Shown: positions 30,732 to 47,416 of the stretch, piece after piece | Layout: every line of letters starts with the position of its first letter | Position numbering within the stretch: the stretch's first letter is position 1 | Source of the DNA: Anaeramoeba flamelloides | Taxonomy: Eukaryota > Metamonada > Anaeramoebidae | Direction of reading: 5' to 3' | Assembly: GCA_027625915.1 (NCBI GenBank) | Contig: JANTQA010000047.1 | Location: 14,508,001 to 14,572,000, forward strand | DNA length: 64,000 nucleotides | Notes under the pieces: generated by a model | Databases searched by the model: none | The model's input: only the letters and a program-made list of their open reading frames with translations | What the model was told of the DNA's origin: nothing | Made by a program: the position numbers and the translations under genes

Positions 30732-33035
30732 TTTAATATAACAAATACGTAATCAATAAAAATCTAAAAAAATGAGTAATTCTAAAATATCTTTACTGAG
30801 TACTTTTGTCCAAAATAAGAGATAAAAAGATTTTAAGCTACGGGCTGTTATGAGTTTCAATTAAAAATATGACTTTTAACTTTTTGAAAAAATGCTTGAA
30901 TATGAAAACAGTTTAAAAATCAGCATAATATTGTTGTGATTCATTATATTGTTATTAGGTTACAAAATCCCTTGAATTTGAAATAAAATTATCTTTTATT
31001 ATTTGTGAAGACTTGATTTTATTTGTTCTTAGCTGACGGATCTTCAACACCATATGAATTTTAAGACTGATATTTGAATTATAAATAGTGGTATTTGAAT
31101 TCTAAATGATGAAATATTTTGACTTCATTTTTATTTTTTTTTGAAAAAAATTGAGTTCTCAAGAATTAGGTTAAAATTTCTAAGCTCTATTTACATGAGT
31201 AATATTTAAAATGAAATGTAAATTTTTCACATTTATTTGCAAATAACAGTAGTTGTTGAAAAAGGTAATTTTATTTTTAGAACTTAGATTCCAACCTATT
31301 ACTCTTATACTCATAAATTCAGAGATCTCAAAAAAAAAACAATAAAGTTCCAAAAATTGCCTTTTTAACCACACTTAAATTCATAAAAAGTCTAAGTCAT
31401 TCAGAGATGAACCAAATTAACAAGTCACTACACCCAGAACAAGATAATTTTTTTTCAGATTTAAGGAATTGTAAACCTTAAGTGACTGATAAACGTAAAA
31501 AAATCTTCTAGTAAACTAAATAAGAAAAAAAATAAAAAATTTAATGCATCTTAAAATTAAAAAAAGAAGTAAAAATCTGATTAGTAATAAGAACCAAACT
31601 TTCTTTTAACGCAATTACCAGGAATGAATTTATTGTTTTTAAAAAGAAATATTCCTTTTTCATTTTGAAATTTTTCAAAATTCACCAGATTACCAAATAA
31701 TATCCTAAAAACTTTTTTCTTTGAAAGAACTAGAAATCTTATTATCTGTAGAGAAAGGATTCTACAAATACACTCCAAAAAAAAAAAAAAAAATTAAGGC
31801 GTATAAATAAAACTTTATAAAAAAATACAATATTTTTTTAAACCAGAAGAAAAGATAATGTATTTATTCAGAGAACAGTTTGAATCAATTTTTTCTTTTT
31901 GTTTATCAAAAAAAAATCGAGAAAATAAACCAAAACAATTAAATTAAAAATTCCCCTAAAATACTTTTTTAAAACCTGGAAAATTAAAGTTATAAAATAA
32001 AAAAAATTTTTGAATTTGTTTATTTTTATTCAATAATTAATTAGCCCAAACTTAATTATTGTAATTAGTTAGTTATAAAAAAAAGATTAAATGTACCAAT
32101 AGACTTTACAATTATTTCTCAATTTTTTTAAATATTCTCAAACCAATAAAACGAATTCAAAATAATAATTGTTATATTAAAACAATTACTATTAAATAAG
32201 ACTAAATAACTTATTTATAGAATATATTTGTTTGTTTATACTCTGATTATTTGAAAAAGAATATTCCCCAATCTTAAAAATTTCAAGAAATTGAATAAAT
32301 ATTTTTGAATAAAATAAATCATCAATTTTTTTAAAATTTAAAGAGATTCAATAATTAATTTATTTTTATTGTATTTTTCAAATAAGATTAAAGTACCATA
32401 GCTATTGGTCCATATAAACTCTTGGATATTGCTAAAAGTGAGATTTCTTCAAAATAATAATTTTAGCATCTTTTTCTTTTTAGATCCAAAAATCTAAACA
32501 AAAAAGAATCAGATCTTTTTAACTGAAAATTTTGCATGTGGAAAAATTAACTTCTTTTAAAAATAATAATTCATTTCTCTAAAAGTTGAAAAAAAAATTT
32601 ACCCACTTACTTTAAGAGTATCATTGTGTAAATAATTAATCGATTAACTTTGTGAACAAAAAATTAAAAAGAGTTATTGTTCGCTTAAAGACAATTCCCT
32701 CAAATAATTGATCCCGTAGTAAAACTGTATGTAATCAAACTGTATCACATAAAGGTCGACACCCCAAACTTTCAAACACCCATAAAAAGTTTTAGACTAA
32801 TCAAGTCTCACTGGACAAAACATTGTTAACTTCCAAATTTGGAAAAGATAATTATTTTTTTTCTCAATTTCTGTTAATAATTATTGTCAATGAATTGAAG
32901 GGTAAAAATAAATAGTTGAAAAAGGTTGGTTCTATTGATACAAGTTAAAAATAAATTTGAGATTAAATTAACCCCTAAAAATTTAAAAATCATTTTTTAC
33001 AAATTTCTTTTCGTTCCAAAATTAAGAAAAAATTA
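30732..33035. other. Divergent intergenic region between SNU13 and AMPK
   Basis: It must contain both promoters. A foldback repeat occupies about 30955-31488. The rest is AT-rich with no recognisable gene or motif. Confidence 0.4.
30955..31488. mobile_element. Foldback element, family 7, copy 1
   Basis: The right end reads, in complement, CAGTCACTTAAGGTTTACAA and matches the left end of the copy at 48765. Shared internal text includes AACAAGATAATTTTTTTTCA and CAAATTAACAAGTCACTA. The left arm is diverged. It is non-coding. Confidence 0.55.
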
Positions 33036-37095
<4,060 letters not shown>

Positions 37096-37826
37096 CCTTT
37101 TTTATTTTTTTATTTATATTATTTATTTCTCTTTATCATTATTTAATTATTACTATTTTTAATTATTTATTACTTTATTTCTTGGCACACCTTAAAATTA
37201 TTTGATAATAAAAAAAAAAAAAAAATGAAGATTCTATTGTTTGGGATATGATATTAAATTATATCAAAAATTTGTATCAAAGAATATTGCATTACAATTA
37301 TTTTTTGCAACTTTTTTTTTTTTCAAATACTAATAATTCAAAAGTAATTTGATTGATCTTGAAAAAATTCATCTACTCAAAAATTTATTTTTGGTTTTAC
37401 TTTGGATTAGATCTATTTCTTGTCACTTATTTTTATTTTTTTTTTATTAAAAATTAAGGTTAAAAAAAAAATTTGTATATCATTTTTCCTTCATACAAAT
37501 TTGTAGTATTTTTTAATTATTCTCAAACAAGAAAATATAACAAAATTTATTTATTATACAATTTTAAGATATGCCTGGGCAAGATGTAATATTATTTTTT
37601 AAAACAAATTTATTTGAGAAATTTAACCTCAGCCAATTCTAATATTTGTTCTACACTCAATAAATATTATTTTTTTTTTCATAATTTATATAACATTTTT
37701 TATTTTTGTCAAAAATTCAAATTCTAATCCTAATAGATGTTATTTTATTTATCTTGGTCATGATCAGATTTCAATTTTTGATTCTTTTTTGTAAAAAAAA
37801 CTAAAAAAATTATTTTCTTTTTTTTT
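37096..37826. other. AMPK 3' flank
   Basis: T-rich sequence with no gene follows the stop codon. AATAAAA-like strings are too common here to identify a specific poly(A) signal. Confidence 0.4.
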
Positions 37827-39060
37827 ATTATTATTATTGAAGAAGTGTAAATTACACTCTAGTTGTTGAGACTTAAATTTCTTATCAAAAATTTAAGCTT
37901 GAATCTGTGATTTCAGGTTTATTAATTAATGAAAATAATTTCAAACAGTTTTTGGTTTCAAATTTAATTCATTAACATTTATGTCTTATAATTTGTTTTG
38001 AAATATTAATCTCTTATTTTCATATGAAGAACAAAACTTAATAATTAATTTATCAATATTTTCTATCATTTCCTTCTATTCATGCTTTAAAAATATGATA
38101 AAAAAATTATTTGAATTTTTATTTATTACATAGTAGTGTCTATAAAGTAATTAGTAAATGTTCATGAATTTTGGAATTGTTGAGCTTGATGGATAAATTT
38201 AATATTTTTGAGGAGTAAATGCCAAGTTTTTTGATTTTTAATTCTTTCATAATATGTGGTGAAGTGTCAACACGTGCCATAAAGTACCGTAGAGTGTTGT
38301 GGTTTTCCAGAATTCAGACAAATAGAGAAAAATCAAAGATTTCACTCTATTCTTTTAAATTATGGAAAACCTAAAGACGTTTTTCTTTGGGTTTTCTGTT
38401 TTATTTATAAAATCAATAGATTTAACAAATAAAACAGAAAACACTGGAAAAGTCAAGCGTGATTTTTTTATGGTATTAAAAATCTATCGATTTTCTAATC
38501 ATAACAATAAAAAAAAAAAAAAACTAAGGACACTTCCAACTTTAGGAATTCAGCAACTCATTATAAGAATGTTTACATATTTCTTTTTTTAGAATCTATA
38601 AAACCTTTTGAATTTGAATTGATTTTATTATTTATTTGTTGGTTAAATTTTAATTAATTTTTCTTAATCAGGAAGAGACAATTTTTTTAATTTATTTTTT
38701 GAATTAAAATTATTTTTACTGAATTAAAATTACCATATTTTCAAATTTAAATTATGTTTTGTAAATAGAGAATTGATGAGATTGTGTTTATTATGCATAT
38801 TCCAGTAATACATGGATTAATCAAAGAATTTAAAATTTTTATTTCATAATTATATATTTCTGACCCATGTACCAAACGTCTTAATATAGAATTTTAATAC
38901 TCTAATTTTTAAACTATTATTCAGAGAATTTTTATTCAATAATTGTTTTCATTTGTTATATGTTTCTTTTGATTTTTTTCAAATGAGAAAACATATGTGA
39001 AATTTTATCTAAATAAATACACAAATATTTAATTTTTTAAATCATTTGATCCAAATTTTT
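37827..39060 (+). repeat. Family 4 dispersed repeat with hairpin array, copy 1
   Basis: It begins near GAAGAAGTGTAAATTACAC and is collinear over about 1.2 kb with 42091-44010. Both copies carry the GTAGAGTG motif, a hairpin array and a long A/T tail with ATTATTCAATAATTG-like blocks. The site TA at 38915-38916 is the unoccupied counterpart of the MITE insertion at 43357-43890. It is non-coding. Confidence 0.65.
38301..38442. repeat. Two adjacent hairpins in family 4 copy 1
   Basis: Hairpin one spans 38301-38371, with GGTTTTCCA and TGGAAAACC outer arms and CTCTATT/AATAGAG inner arms around a short loop. Hairpin two spans 38391-38442, with arms GTTTTCTGTTTTATTT and its complement around an AT loop. 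Confidence 0.8.
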
Positions 39061-39195
39061 AATATTTATTAGGTTTTAATCCAAATTGAAGAAAAATTTT
39101 ATTTATTAAATTTAATTTTTGATTTACTTGATTTTTATTTCCTTTTATTAATTAAAATTAAATATCTGCAAAAATTAATAATAATAGTCCGTTAA

Positions 39196-39903
39196 TAAAC
39201 TATTTTTCAGTCAAAGGGACCCAGTTGAAATGGGTATACAACATGTGTTTAAAGGGTTTGCATAGATATTAGAAGAAAAATTTTATTTTGGAAATTTTTA
39301 AAATTGAAATCATTTTTTCACATTTCTACACATTTTTTTGTTTTTTTTTTCGATTTTTTTTTTAAAACTTCATTCAGTTGCAAATTTTTTTTTTTATTGC
39401 AAGATCAATAGTCACTTGGTAAAAATATGTTATTATAAGGTTATTGAAACCATGTAAATATTGTTGAGAAATCATATTGATTTCTATTGCAATTCTATTC
39501 GATCTTTGATCTTGATATTTGTTTAATAAATGTGAAAAATTTTCACTTCATTTTCATTTCCTTTTTCAAATAGAGAACACAAATACCAACACACTTCGTT
39601 TGGGGACTTGATTTGTAAAAGAAAAGTATGGAAAATGAAGTAAAAATTGTTTGCTTTTTATTATTCAAATGCAAGTAGAAGTTCAAAACGAACATTGTTG
39701 TTTTTCTCAATAGGGCCCTAAGAATTTGAGTTTTTCAATTTTGAAGAAAATTTATTGATTAATTAGTTTTCTTTCAGACATATATCAACAATTCTTTGAT
39801 GTTTATTATTCTGTTTATTTCTTATTTGATCTTCAAAGGTCAATTATATAAAATAATTGATATTTGAAAAAAATGTTGGGAACTTTGACTGAAACAGAGT
39901 TTA
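39196..39903 (+). mobile_element. 708-bp TIR element, family 3, copy b
   Basis: It starts TAAACTATTTTTCAGTCAAA and ends with the complement of TAAACTCTGTTTCAGTCAAA. It is very similar throughout to 15694-16394 in the opposite direction and has no coding capacity. Confidence 0.8.
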
Positions 39904-40164
39904 GTATAATTTTTAATAAAAGAAAAGGCAAAATTAGAGCAAATAAAAGAAATTATTCTTTTTTTAGATTAAATGGAGTTAAATGATTTTTTTTTTTTTA
40001 TTTCAATGATTAGCCTCAACTTATTTTTCGGATAATTTTGGTTTTTTAATAGAATCCCACAATTCTCAACATTTAAAAATTGATAATTAGGTTTTTTTAA
40101 AAAAATTTTGAAAGAAATTTATTGTTATGAAAGAATAAATAAACCTTTGAGGTTTTTATTCTTC

Positions 40165-40205
40165 AATTTTTAGTACCCACTTTTTAATAGAAAATAATAA
40201 TAATA
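40165..40205 (+). repeat. Fragment of the SINE 3' end
   Basis: TTTTTAGTACCCACTTTTTA here closely matches the 3' end of the retroposon at 3493-3956 (TTTTAGTACCCACTCTTTAA), and is followed by an A-rich tail of AATAAT repeats. It is a short 5'-truncated copy. Confidence 0.6.
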
Positions 40206-40328
40206 ATAATTGATTCCAAACTTTAAATTCTCTTAACTATATCTGTATTATATATTTTAATAAGACTTTAAAAATAATAATAATATTTGATATCTAAGAA
40301 ACTGAAAATATTTTTTTAAAACAATTTT

Positions 40329-43300
40329 TTATTTAACTTTTTTATTTGATTTTTTTAAATTGATAGTATTCTTTTTCTTTTTCTTTTTCTTTTTCTTTCT
40401 TTTTTTTTTCGGGAGAATTAATTTTTTAAAAAGTTTAAAATAAATGATATAATATTTTTCATCAAAATGGCTTTGTGATTTAATTTCATTTGATAATTTG
40501 TGACTTATTTTTAAATTATTTCGTATTTGATTTTTGATTAATTTAGTTAAATTATTACCATTATTTAAATTGTATTGTTTTTTATTGATCAAGATTTGAA
40601 TTTTTTGATATTTACCCATCATTGAATCTAAAGGGATATTTTTTAAATCGCATTTTTTCTGATAATATTTTTCATATTGCAATATAAAAATTTTTAATTC
40701 TTGTTTAATTGTTTCCTTTTCGATAAAAAGTTGAGATAAATTCATTTTTTCAATTAAAGGTGATCTTTTTTGAAAAACATAATTTTTTTTAATTCTATTT
40801 TCCATTGATCGGATTTCATTTTGTATTCCATTTGCAAAATTAAATATAATCAATTCTTTTGGGAACATAATTTTTTTAAATTTTATATAATTTTGGATTT
40901 CGTTTATACAAATAATTAATGAATTTTGTTGGCTAATTTTAGAAATATTTTTTTTCTTTCTTTCTTTTCTCCAAAAGGTTTGAATTTTAATTACGGCTAA
41001 TTTTTTTATTATTTTTTGGATAATTAATGCTTGGTTAATAGCCTCTTGTGGAAAAAAATTTATTTCGAGATCTTTATTTTTTGTCTTATTCTTCCTTTGG
41101 CATTTCAAAAAAAATACGATTTCTACAAGTAAAATCCGATATATTAATAAATATTCTGAAAATTGATATGAATTAATCTTAAAATCATTATTAAAGAATC
41201 TTTTCGTTACGCTACACGCAAAGCTTGTTCTTGGTAATTGATTGTGATCCAAAAAATTAAATATTTTCCTAATAATTGATAATCTTGAGATTATATTTTC
41301 CTTATTAAATTCTTCCGTTAAATTCTTTTCTGGCTTTGTTTCAATATCTTCAGGCACTTTTGGTATTTCAATATTTAATATTTCATCGGGTAGTTTTGAA
41401 AATATTATGACAATCACTTGTTTTAATAACTCTTCTTCCTTTTTTTTTGAATTTTTCTTTGTATGTTTTTTATTTTTTTTTTTTTTGAATTTTTATTTTT
41501 AATGATAAATAAAAAGATTTAAATATTTGGGAATAATATCGTTAAAAAATAATTTAAAACACGAGATAGAGTGAACACCTTTATACACCATTTCCATAAA
41601 AGTGGGTTAGAATTTATTTAAAACATCCTTATTAAACTAAATTCTAAAATGAATATTTAAAGATCCAAAATGGTTATTCGCCATATATAAATTATTAATA
41701 TTGATTCTAATTTTTTTTTTTTTATTATGTGGAATACGAATAAATAAAATTTATAAATTTTCTGATCTTGGTTTTGTATGATATTTTTTCAGTGTGAAAA
41801 CTGTAGAAATTATACTTTTTCTTTGTGATCATATATAATTTTTTACGAAGAGATTTATTTTAAACAGAATGAATAAAATAAATTTCTTAATTTAAAAAAT
41901 AGAATTAAATAATTTCAATTGGTATTTATTTCTTTCTTTATTATTATTATTTTTTATTATTCAAATTTAACAGAATGGTTTTCGAAAGTACTAGTTTTAA
42001 TTGGTGATATTCATGAATTATTTACAATTTGAAATAAAATTATAGGAAAATAAAAAACAATCATGACGATTTGAAAAAAATGGATATTTTTGTTATTATT
42101 ATTGAAGAAGTGTAAATTACACCCTAGATGATCTTTTACTTATATTTCCTTTCAGAAATTTAAGCACAAAATCAGAGATTTAATTATTATTCATTAATGA
42201 AAATAATTTTAAATTTGTGTTGGTTTAAAATTAAATTCATGAAGATTTATTTCTTTTAATTTATTTTGAAAAATTAATCTATCTTTGCTATAAGAAGGAC
42301 ACACTAATAAAAAGTGATCAATATTTTCTGCTATTTTCCTTTTGTCCATATATTTTAAACATTAAAAACAAAATTTATTTGATTTTTTTTTGATTACAGA
42401 TCAATATCAATTTAAGCAATTAAGAAATGCGTCTAGATTTTAAAATTTTTGAGCTTGATGGATAACTTAAATATCTTTGATTAATCAATAAAGATTTCTG
42501 TTTTTTATTATTTTGAATATTTTTGTGGGGAGTTGTAGCGTGCTGTAAAGTAACGTAGAGTGCCAAAGTTTTTCCACAATTCAAAAGAATTAAGAAAAAT
42601 CTGAAATTTTACCCAATTCTTTTAAATTTTAGGAAAAACCTAACGAAAACTGCCGTCAAGTGCCCTAGAGTGCCTAGGTTTTCCAGAATTCAAAAGAAAT
42701 AAACCGAAAATCAAAGATTTAACTCAATTCTTTTGAATTCTGGAAAACCTAATGGCGTTTTTTTTTAATTTTAGAAATACAAATAAGTTTTATTTAAATT
42801 TTCTTTAATTTCATAAATTAAAAAAAAACTAACGAAAATCTATTGATTTTCCAAATAAAATAGAAAACTCAAGAAAAGCTAAAGGCGGTTTTCCATAATT
42901 CAAAAGAATAGAGTAAAATCTTTGGTTTAACTCCATTCTTTTGAATTCTGGAAAACCTAACGACACTTCCAACTCATAGAAACCAAGAATTCATTATCTT
43001 TATAATTATATATTTCTTTTTTAAGAATCTTTATGTTTTCTGAATTCCAAGTAATTTTATTGTTTATATTTTGATTAAATTTTATAAGTTTTTTAAATTA
43101 GATAGAGATAAATTTTCTAATTTATTTTTGAATTTAAATTTCTTTTTATTTACTGAAATTATCATATTTTCGAATTTTCGATTTTGTTTTGTAAATAAGA
43201 ATGGGTACATTTCTGTTTATTTTGCATGTTTCAATTTAAAATTCAGTTTTAATCCAAGAATATAAATAATTTAAAGTTTGTATTTTAGAATTAAAATTTC

Positions 43301-46300
43301 TAACTCATAAGTTAATTGGTTGTATAGAAAAGATTTAAATTGTCAAAATTTTCAACTAAACTAAATTCCAAAAATTTGTGCACAATTTAAACAGTTGAAA
43401 GAATAGCAATACTCCACTTTACATTCGATTTGGAAATAATTTTGATTTTACAAAATATTTCATTTTTTGTCTTTTTTGTTTTGTTTTAATTTCCTTTTTT
43501 CTAGTTACGTAATCTGTTCCCTTAGATCTGGAATTTTTTTTCGATGGTTGATAGAAGTTTAGTGTTGAGTTTGTTAAATTGAAAAATCACATACAAATTA
43601 GTTGATAATATCTTATCATTTGATCGATCAACAATTATTGGTGAAATTTCAACAAATTTACCAATACATTTTTTGTTCTCACTCGTTTCCATTATTTTGG
43701 ACACATCGATTTTTATTTTTTCGATTTATATTTTTTTCTTTTATTTGGATGAAATTGATTACTTATAAAAAACATTAATACTGGGTAACTTAAATGTGGT
43801 TTTATATTACCTTTGGAAAAAATATAATAAATTAAGTTTTATTTTGCCTATTTTTGATTTTGGGTGTCCAAATTTTTGGAATGGGGTTTATTATTCAGAA
43901 AATTATTATTCAACAATTGTTTTTATTTGTTATACATTTCTTTTGATTTTTTTAAATTATAAAATATGTGTGGAATTTTAACTAAATAAATATCAAAATA
44001 TTTTAAAATTTTGCCCTGTTGTCATAAAGCACTGATCCCTTAAAAATTCTTTTTTCATAATTGCTTGACTTCTTCAAACTTTTTAAAGGTCTAAGTTTTG
44101 TAGGTTATTCATGCCTTTTCAAATTTAATGGTTCTGAATTGAGGTTTATTTAAGAAGGGGTTTTGTGTTGAATTTTCTCCTAAAATTGAATTGAATTCTC
44201 GTATAATTTCCTTATATTTTGAACAGGAATAGTCAGATTATTCGAGGAGATATCCAAAAAGATTCTATACATTTATTTGCTATTTTCTTTTCAAATCCCT
44301 GAAAATTTTAACTTTGAGTTTTCTCATATATATTTGACAAAATCCCTTTTGGAAAATCAACCTAGATTTTTTATCTTTTGCTTTTTATTCAGTAACCTCA
44401 AATATGAAATATTATTGAAATAATTTGTTATTGAGATTCAATTTAAGCTTTGCTATTGAAATAAAAAAGTTTCTAAAATGGAAAACAGTAACAGATTTTA
44501 AATTTATTCTTATCAAAATTAAAATCAAGGTTGCTTGAATATATTTACCTAAGGTTATTTTTGAATTCTTTGTGGTTGGTGGTAGTTTTCTGTTAATATC
44601 AATTTCAGAGAAGTACAAAATATTTAATTTTCAAAATGCGTGTAAAAAAATTGCAATATCTATTGGAATAAAGAAAAGAATAAAAGGATAAGTTTACATC
44701 TGAAATTTCATCTTGATCAAAAAATTGATGATAATTTTTAATAATAATTTCTACAAACATTCCACCTGCTAATTTATTTACATCATTTGTTTTTAATAAA
44801 TTTGGTAAAAATAATACGTTTAAATTCCCAGCACTCATTCGGTTTTGTTGTTGGTTTAATACGATTATTCGTAAAAATTTCATCAATTCTTTTAAGGTGT
44901 TGAAATGACTTGGTGAAAGCTTTTGAATCAATTTTTGTATTTTTGGAATACTAACTAATTAATTATAGAAATATTTTTATATTAAAAAATTGTTTGTTAT
45001 TTATAATTTGATATAGTGAAAATTTTTGAAATTTTTTTTTTTGTGCAAAATTTGTATTTTTGTTAGATCATCAAAATGATAAATTATTCAAGTATGTTAA
45101 ATATATGATTTAATTTTATTTTTTCTTCAAAGAATTGTCATTAAATATTTTTGCAATGGCAAAATAAAGGAGGACTATTTTGTGAAAATAAAATGAAATC
45201 TTGTCAAGATCTAAAAAAAATTTTTTTTATTATGATTTGTGTTTTGGTTTCTGAAATAGATTTATTAACCATATCTAAATAATTTATAAATTTGAGTCAC
45301 ATTTTTTTAAATCTAAAATTTCACGTATTTCCAATATAAAACTAAAAAAAGTAATCTATTTATTTTTATTAATAACAAAGTTAATTCTTGAAAACTGTAT
45401 AATTGTTCGAGAAAAAAAGTTCAACACGGTTTTTAATTTGGAACTTTAATCGAACACGAAAACGAAAAGCGAATTCAATTAAAAAAAGAAACAAATTAAC
45501 TTGAAGGAATAATTGATTATATTATTTTCAATCAAACCAACAAAATACAATTTAAATCTCCTTGATTCTCAGAAATCGAATAGAGTGGTTTTGGAGATCT
45601 CAAAAATAGTCAATTTTTTGAACAAAATTTTTAATAATTAATTAATCAAAGAAAAATTTATATCAAAAAGATAGTATTATAAAAAACTGTTGTTGTGCTT
45701 AATCATCCATTTCGTCTTTAATTGTTAATTTTTTCTTTTATTAATAGATCTTAATTTTCATTTTCAGTATGGTTTCCAATTAAAAAACATGTTGATCTTT
45801 TTTTTCCGCCAAAGTTATTTTCATAAAAATAATCGGAGATCGTATAAAGCTTTTCAATTACTAAAATCCAATTCTTGTTTTATTAAAATGAAATTAAAGG
45901 TTTGGCCTTGATTTCATTTTCTGAAATAATCGTAGTATTGTTTTTAAATGAACAAATTTCGATTTTACAAACTAGTTGGACCAAATGAATTCCTTAATTA
46001 AACACTATATATCATTTTATGTTTGACATTAATTTACAGTATGTGCAACCACCAGTGTTTTTGTATTTTATTATTTTTTCAAAAAATTTGAATGTTGCTT
46101 TGGAAAATTTGTTGAAATAATTGTTGTTTTTCGGATTTAGCTTTGTGGGGGTTTGAAATAATTGTAGTTTTTTTATTTAGGTTTTGAAGTCCTTCTATGC
46201 TTGCATGATAGTGATGTTCGAATTTTACATTTTGTTGGGTGTTTTATTTTAGTAAAAGGAAAATTATTTGAAAAAAAAGTTATCATTTTGAGAAGATAAA

Positions 46301-47416
46301 AAGGGAATTGCTATCAAAAAATTTATTTTCTTTTTCTTACACAATTTTTTCAGTTTTTTTCAAAAATGTTCATTTTTCAGAACAAAGGTTCACTAATTTA
46401 TGCGTTCAATTTTAAAATTCATGTTTTTTGATAAAACACAAAATATATAATTATTACAATAGTTGTAAAATAATAAACACTACTTTAACCAAAAAAAAAC
46501 AACAATTATTGATTTTGGCAACAATGAAAATTTTCAAAAACAAAGAAATCAGAAAACATGGGATATTCAACATACAATAAATCAGAAAGAGAAAAAAATT
46601 TTTAATCTTTCACAAAAATTATCTGAAAATGGATTATTCTTCAATATTTAATCTTAATTGTGATTGAACAAAAACGTCTAATTGTTTTTTGAGAATCCGA
46701 AAATAAAAAAAAAAAAAAAAAACAAAAGGAATTTTTTTTTACATGCTGTTATCCATTCATTAAAATCCTCTTTTGGTAATAATGGGAAAGGCAATTCACG
46801 GAAAAATGATTTAATTAAACTAGTTATTACATAAGGACCGACCGTTTCATCTTTTAAATAGCCATCTAATCATAAATAGAGAAACATGTTCAGCAATTAG
46901 TCCGGTGACAAAAAGAAAAGAAAAGAAAAGAAAAAAATTAAAAGAAAAGGGTTTTAAATGTCTTGGATTAAATTGGTTATGGGTTTGTAAATTAAGACTC
47001 CAAACATCGATCAATTTCCTTTGTTTTCTCTTCAACAATTTTTTTGTAGGCTGACTGGCGAAAAATCCCCTCTGTTTTTGTATCTAAGGTTAAGTAAATT
47101 AAAAAAGAGCATGTTTTTAAGAATAAAAAAAAGTATTAGTGCCACTTTAACTATTAAAATTAAAATTAACAAACAATGAATAACCAAACGAACATTTGTC
47201 AAGAATTAGTTGAAACAATTGATTCAAAATCAAGGGGATTTTTGTGTCTTGAGTTAATTTTTCTTCAGGAAAATCTTCAAGAGGAATGCCAAATGTTTTT
47301 GTTTTCTTTAAGCCAAATATTTCTTCTTTATCGAATAATTTTGAAACCTGACTGGTTTGGGTTTTGCTTGATTCGTTGGTTCGTTTATGTTTGTTAGTAT
47401 TAGTTGGAGAAATCAT
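40329..47416 (-). CDS. RhoGAP-domain protein with probable IQ-motif tail, five exons
   Basis: This is a predicted GTPase-activating protein for Rho/Rac GTPases, acting on the actin cytoskeleton. Exons on the minus strand: A 47416 to 47185 (or 47194), B 47083-47006, C 46865-46743, D 44954-44698 and probable E 41456-40329. The RhoGAP domain reads FGIPLEDF, then TEGIFRQSA with the arginine finger in IFR, then SLIKSFFRELPFPLLP, then LMKFL...NRMSAGNLNVLFLPNLL. Exon E encodes 375 residues with no early ATG and a phase-0 AAAG acceptor compatible with exon D. It carries an IQ-like calmodulin-binding motif (IKIQTFWRKERKKK) and ends in a Lys-rich run. The exon A donor is ambiguous, giving DKY-TKTEG or DKCSFD-TKTEG. 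The N terminus may start upstream of the chosen ATG. The D-E join is the weakest part. Confidence 0.78.
42568..42957. repeat. Array of three near-perfect hairpins
   Basis: Hairpins lie at 42568-42639, 42676-42750 and 42887-42957. The second has 23-bp perfect arms (outer AGGTTTTCCAGAATTC and its complement) around a loop of about 28 nt containing TCAAAGATTT. A weaker T-rich/A-rich hairpin lies at about 42761-42834. GTAGAGTGCC or CTAGAGTGCC directly precedes the first two. Confidence 0.85.
43357..43890 (+). mobile_element. TA-flanked MITE, family 1, copy 4 (with empty site known)
   Basis: This 534-bp element starts TAAACTAAATTCCAAAAATT and ends GGAATGGGGTTTA. Comparison with family 4 copy 1 shows a single TA at the empty site (38915) and TA on both sides here, supporting a TA target duplication. 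Confidence 0.88.
44955..46742 (-). other. Intron 3 of the RhoGAP gene (1,788 bp)
   Basis: The donor is GTAAAA after WITA and the acceptor AATTAATTAG precedes SIPKIQKL. The intron splits the RhoGAP domain. It is AT-rich and I recognised no element in it. Confidence 0.75.

Larger units (their letters stand above)
42091..44010 (+). repeat. Family 4 dispersed repeat, copy 2, interrupted by a MITE
   Basis: It is collinear with 37827-39060 on both sides of the MITE at 43357-43890, beginning GAAGAAGTGTAAATTACAC. Just after the MITE the text TTATTCAGAAAATT matches TTATTCAGAGAATT in copy 1. It carries an expanded hairpin array. Confidence 0.65.
41457..44697 (-). other. Giant intron (3,241 bp) between RhoGAP domain and IQ tail exon
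   Basis: The donor GTAAAC after DEISD and a CATACAAAG acceptor are in phase. The intron contains family 4 copy 2 with its hairpins and a family 1 MITE. A possible small exon (about 44543-44587 on the minus strand, strong donor TTAG/GTAAAT) would not keep frame with exon E, so it was left out of the model. Confidence 0.55.

Noticed and set aside
44543-44618. Small minus-strand exon with a strong GTAAAT donor
   Set aside because: Including it breaks frame with the downstream IQ exon, and the encoded residues have no recognisable character. It is kept only as a question for RNA-seq.
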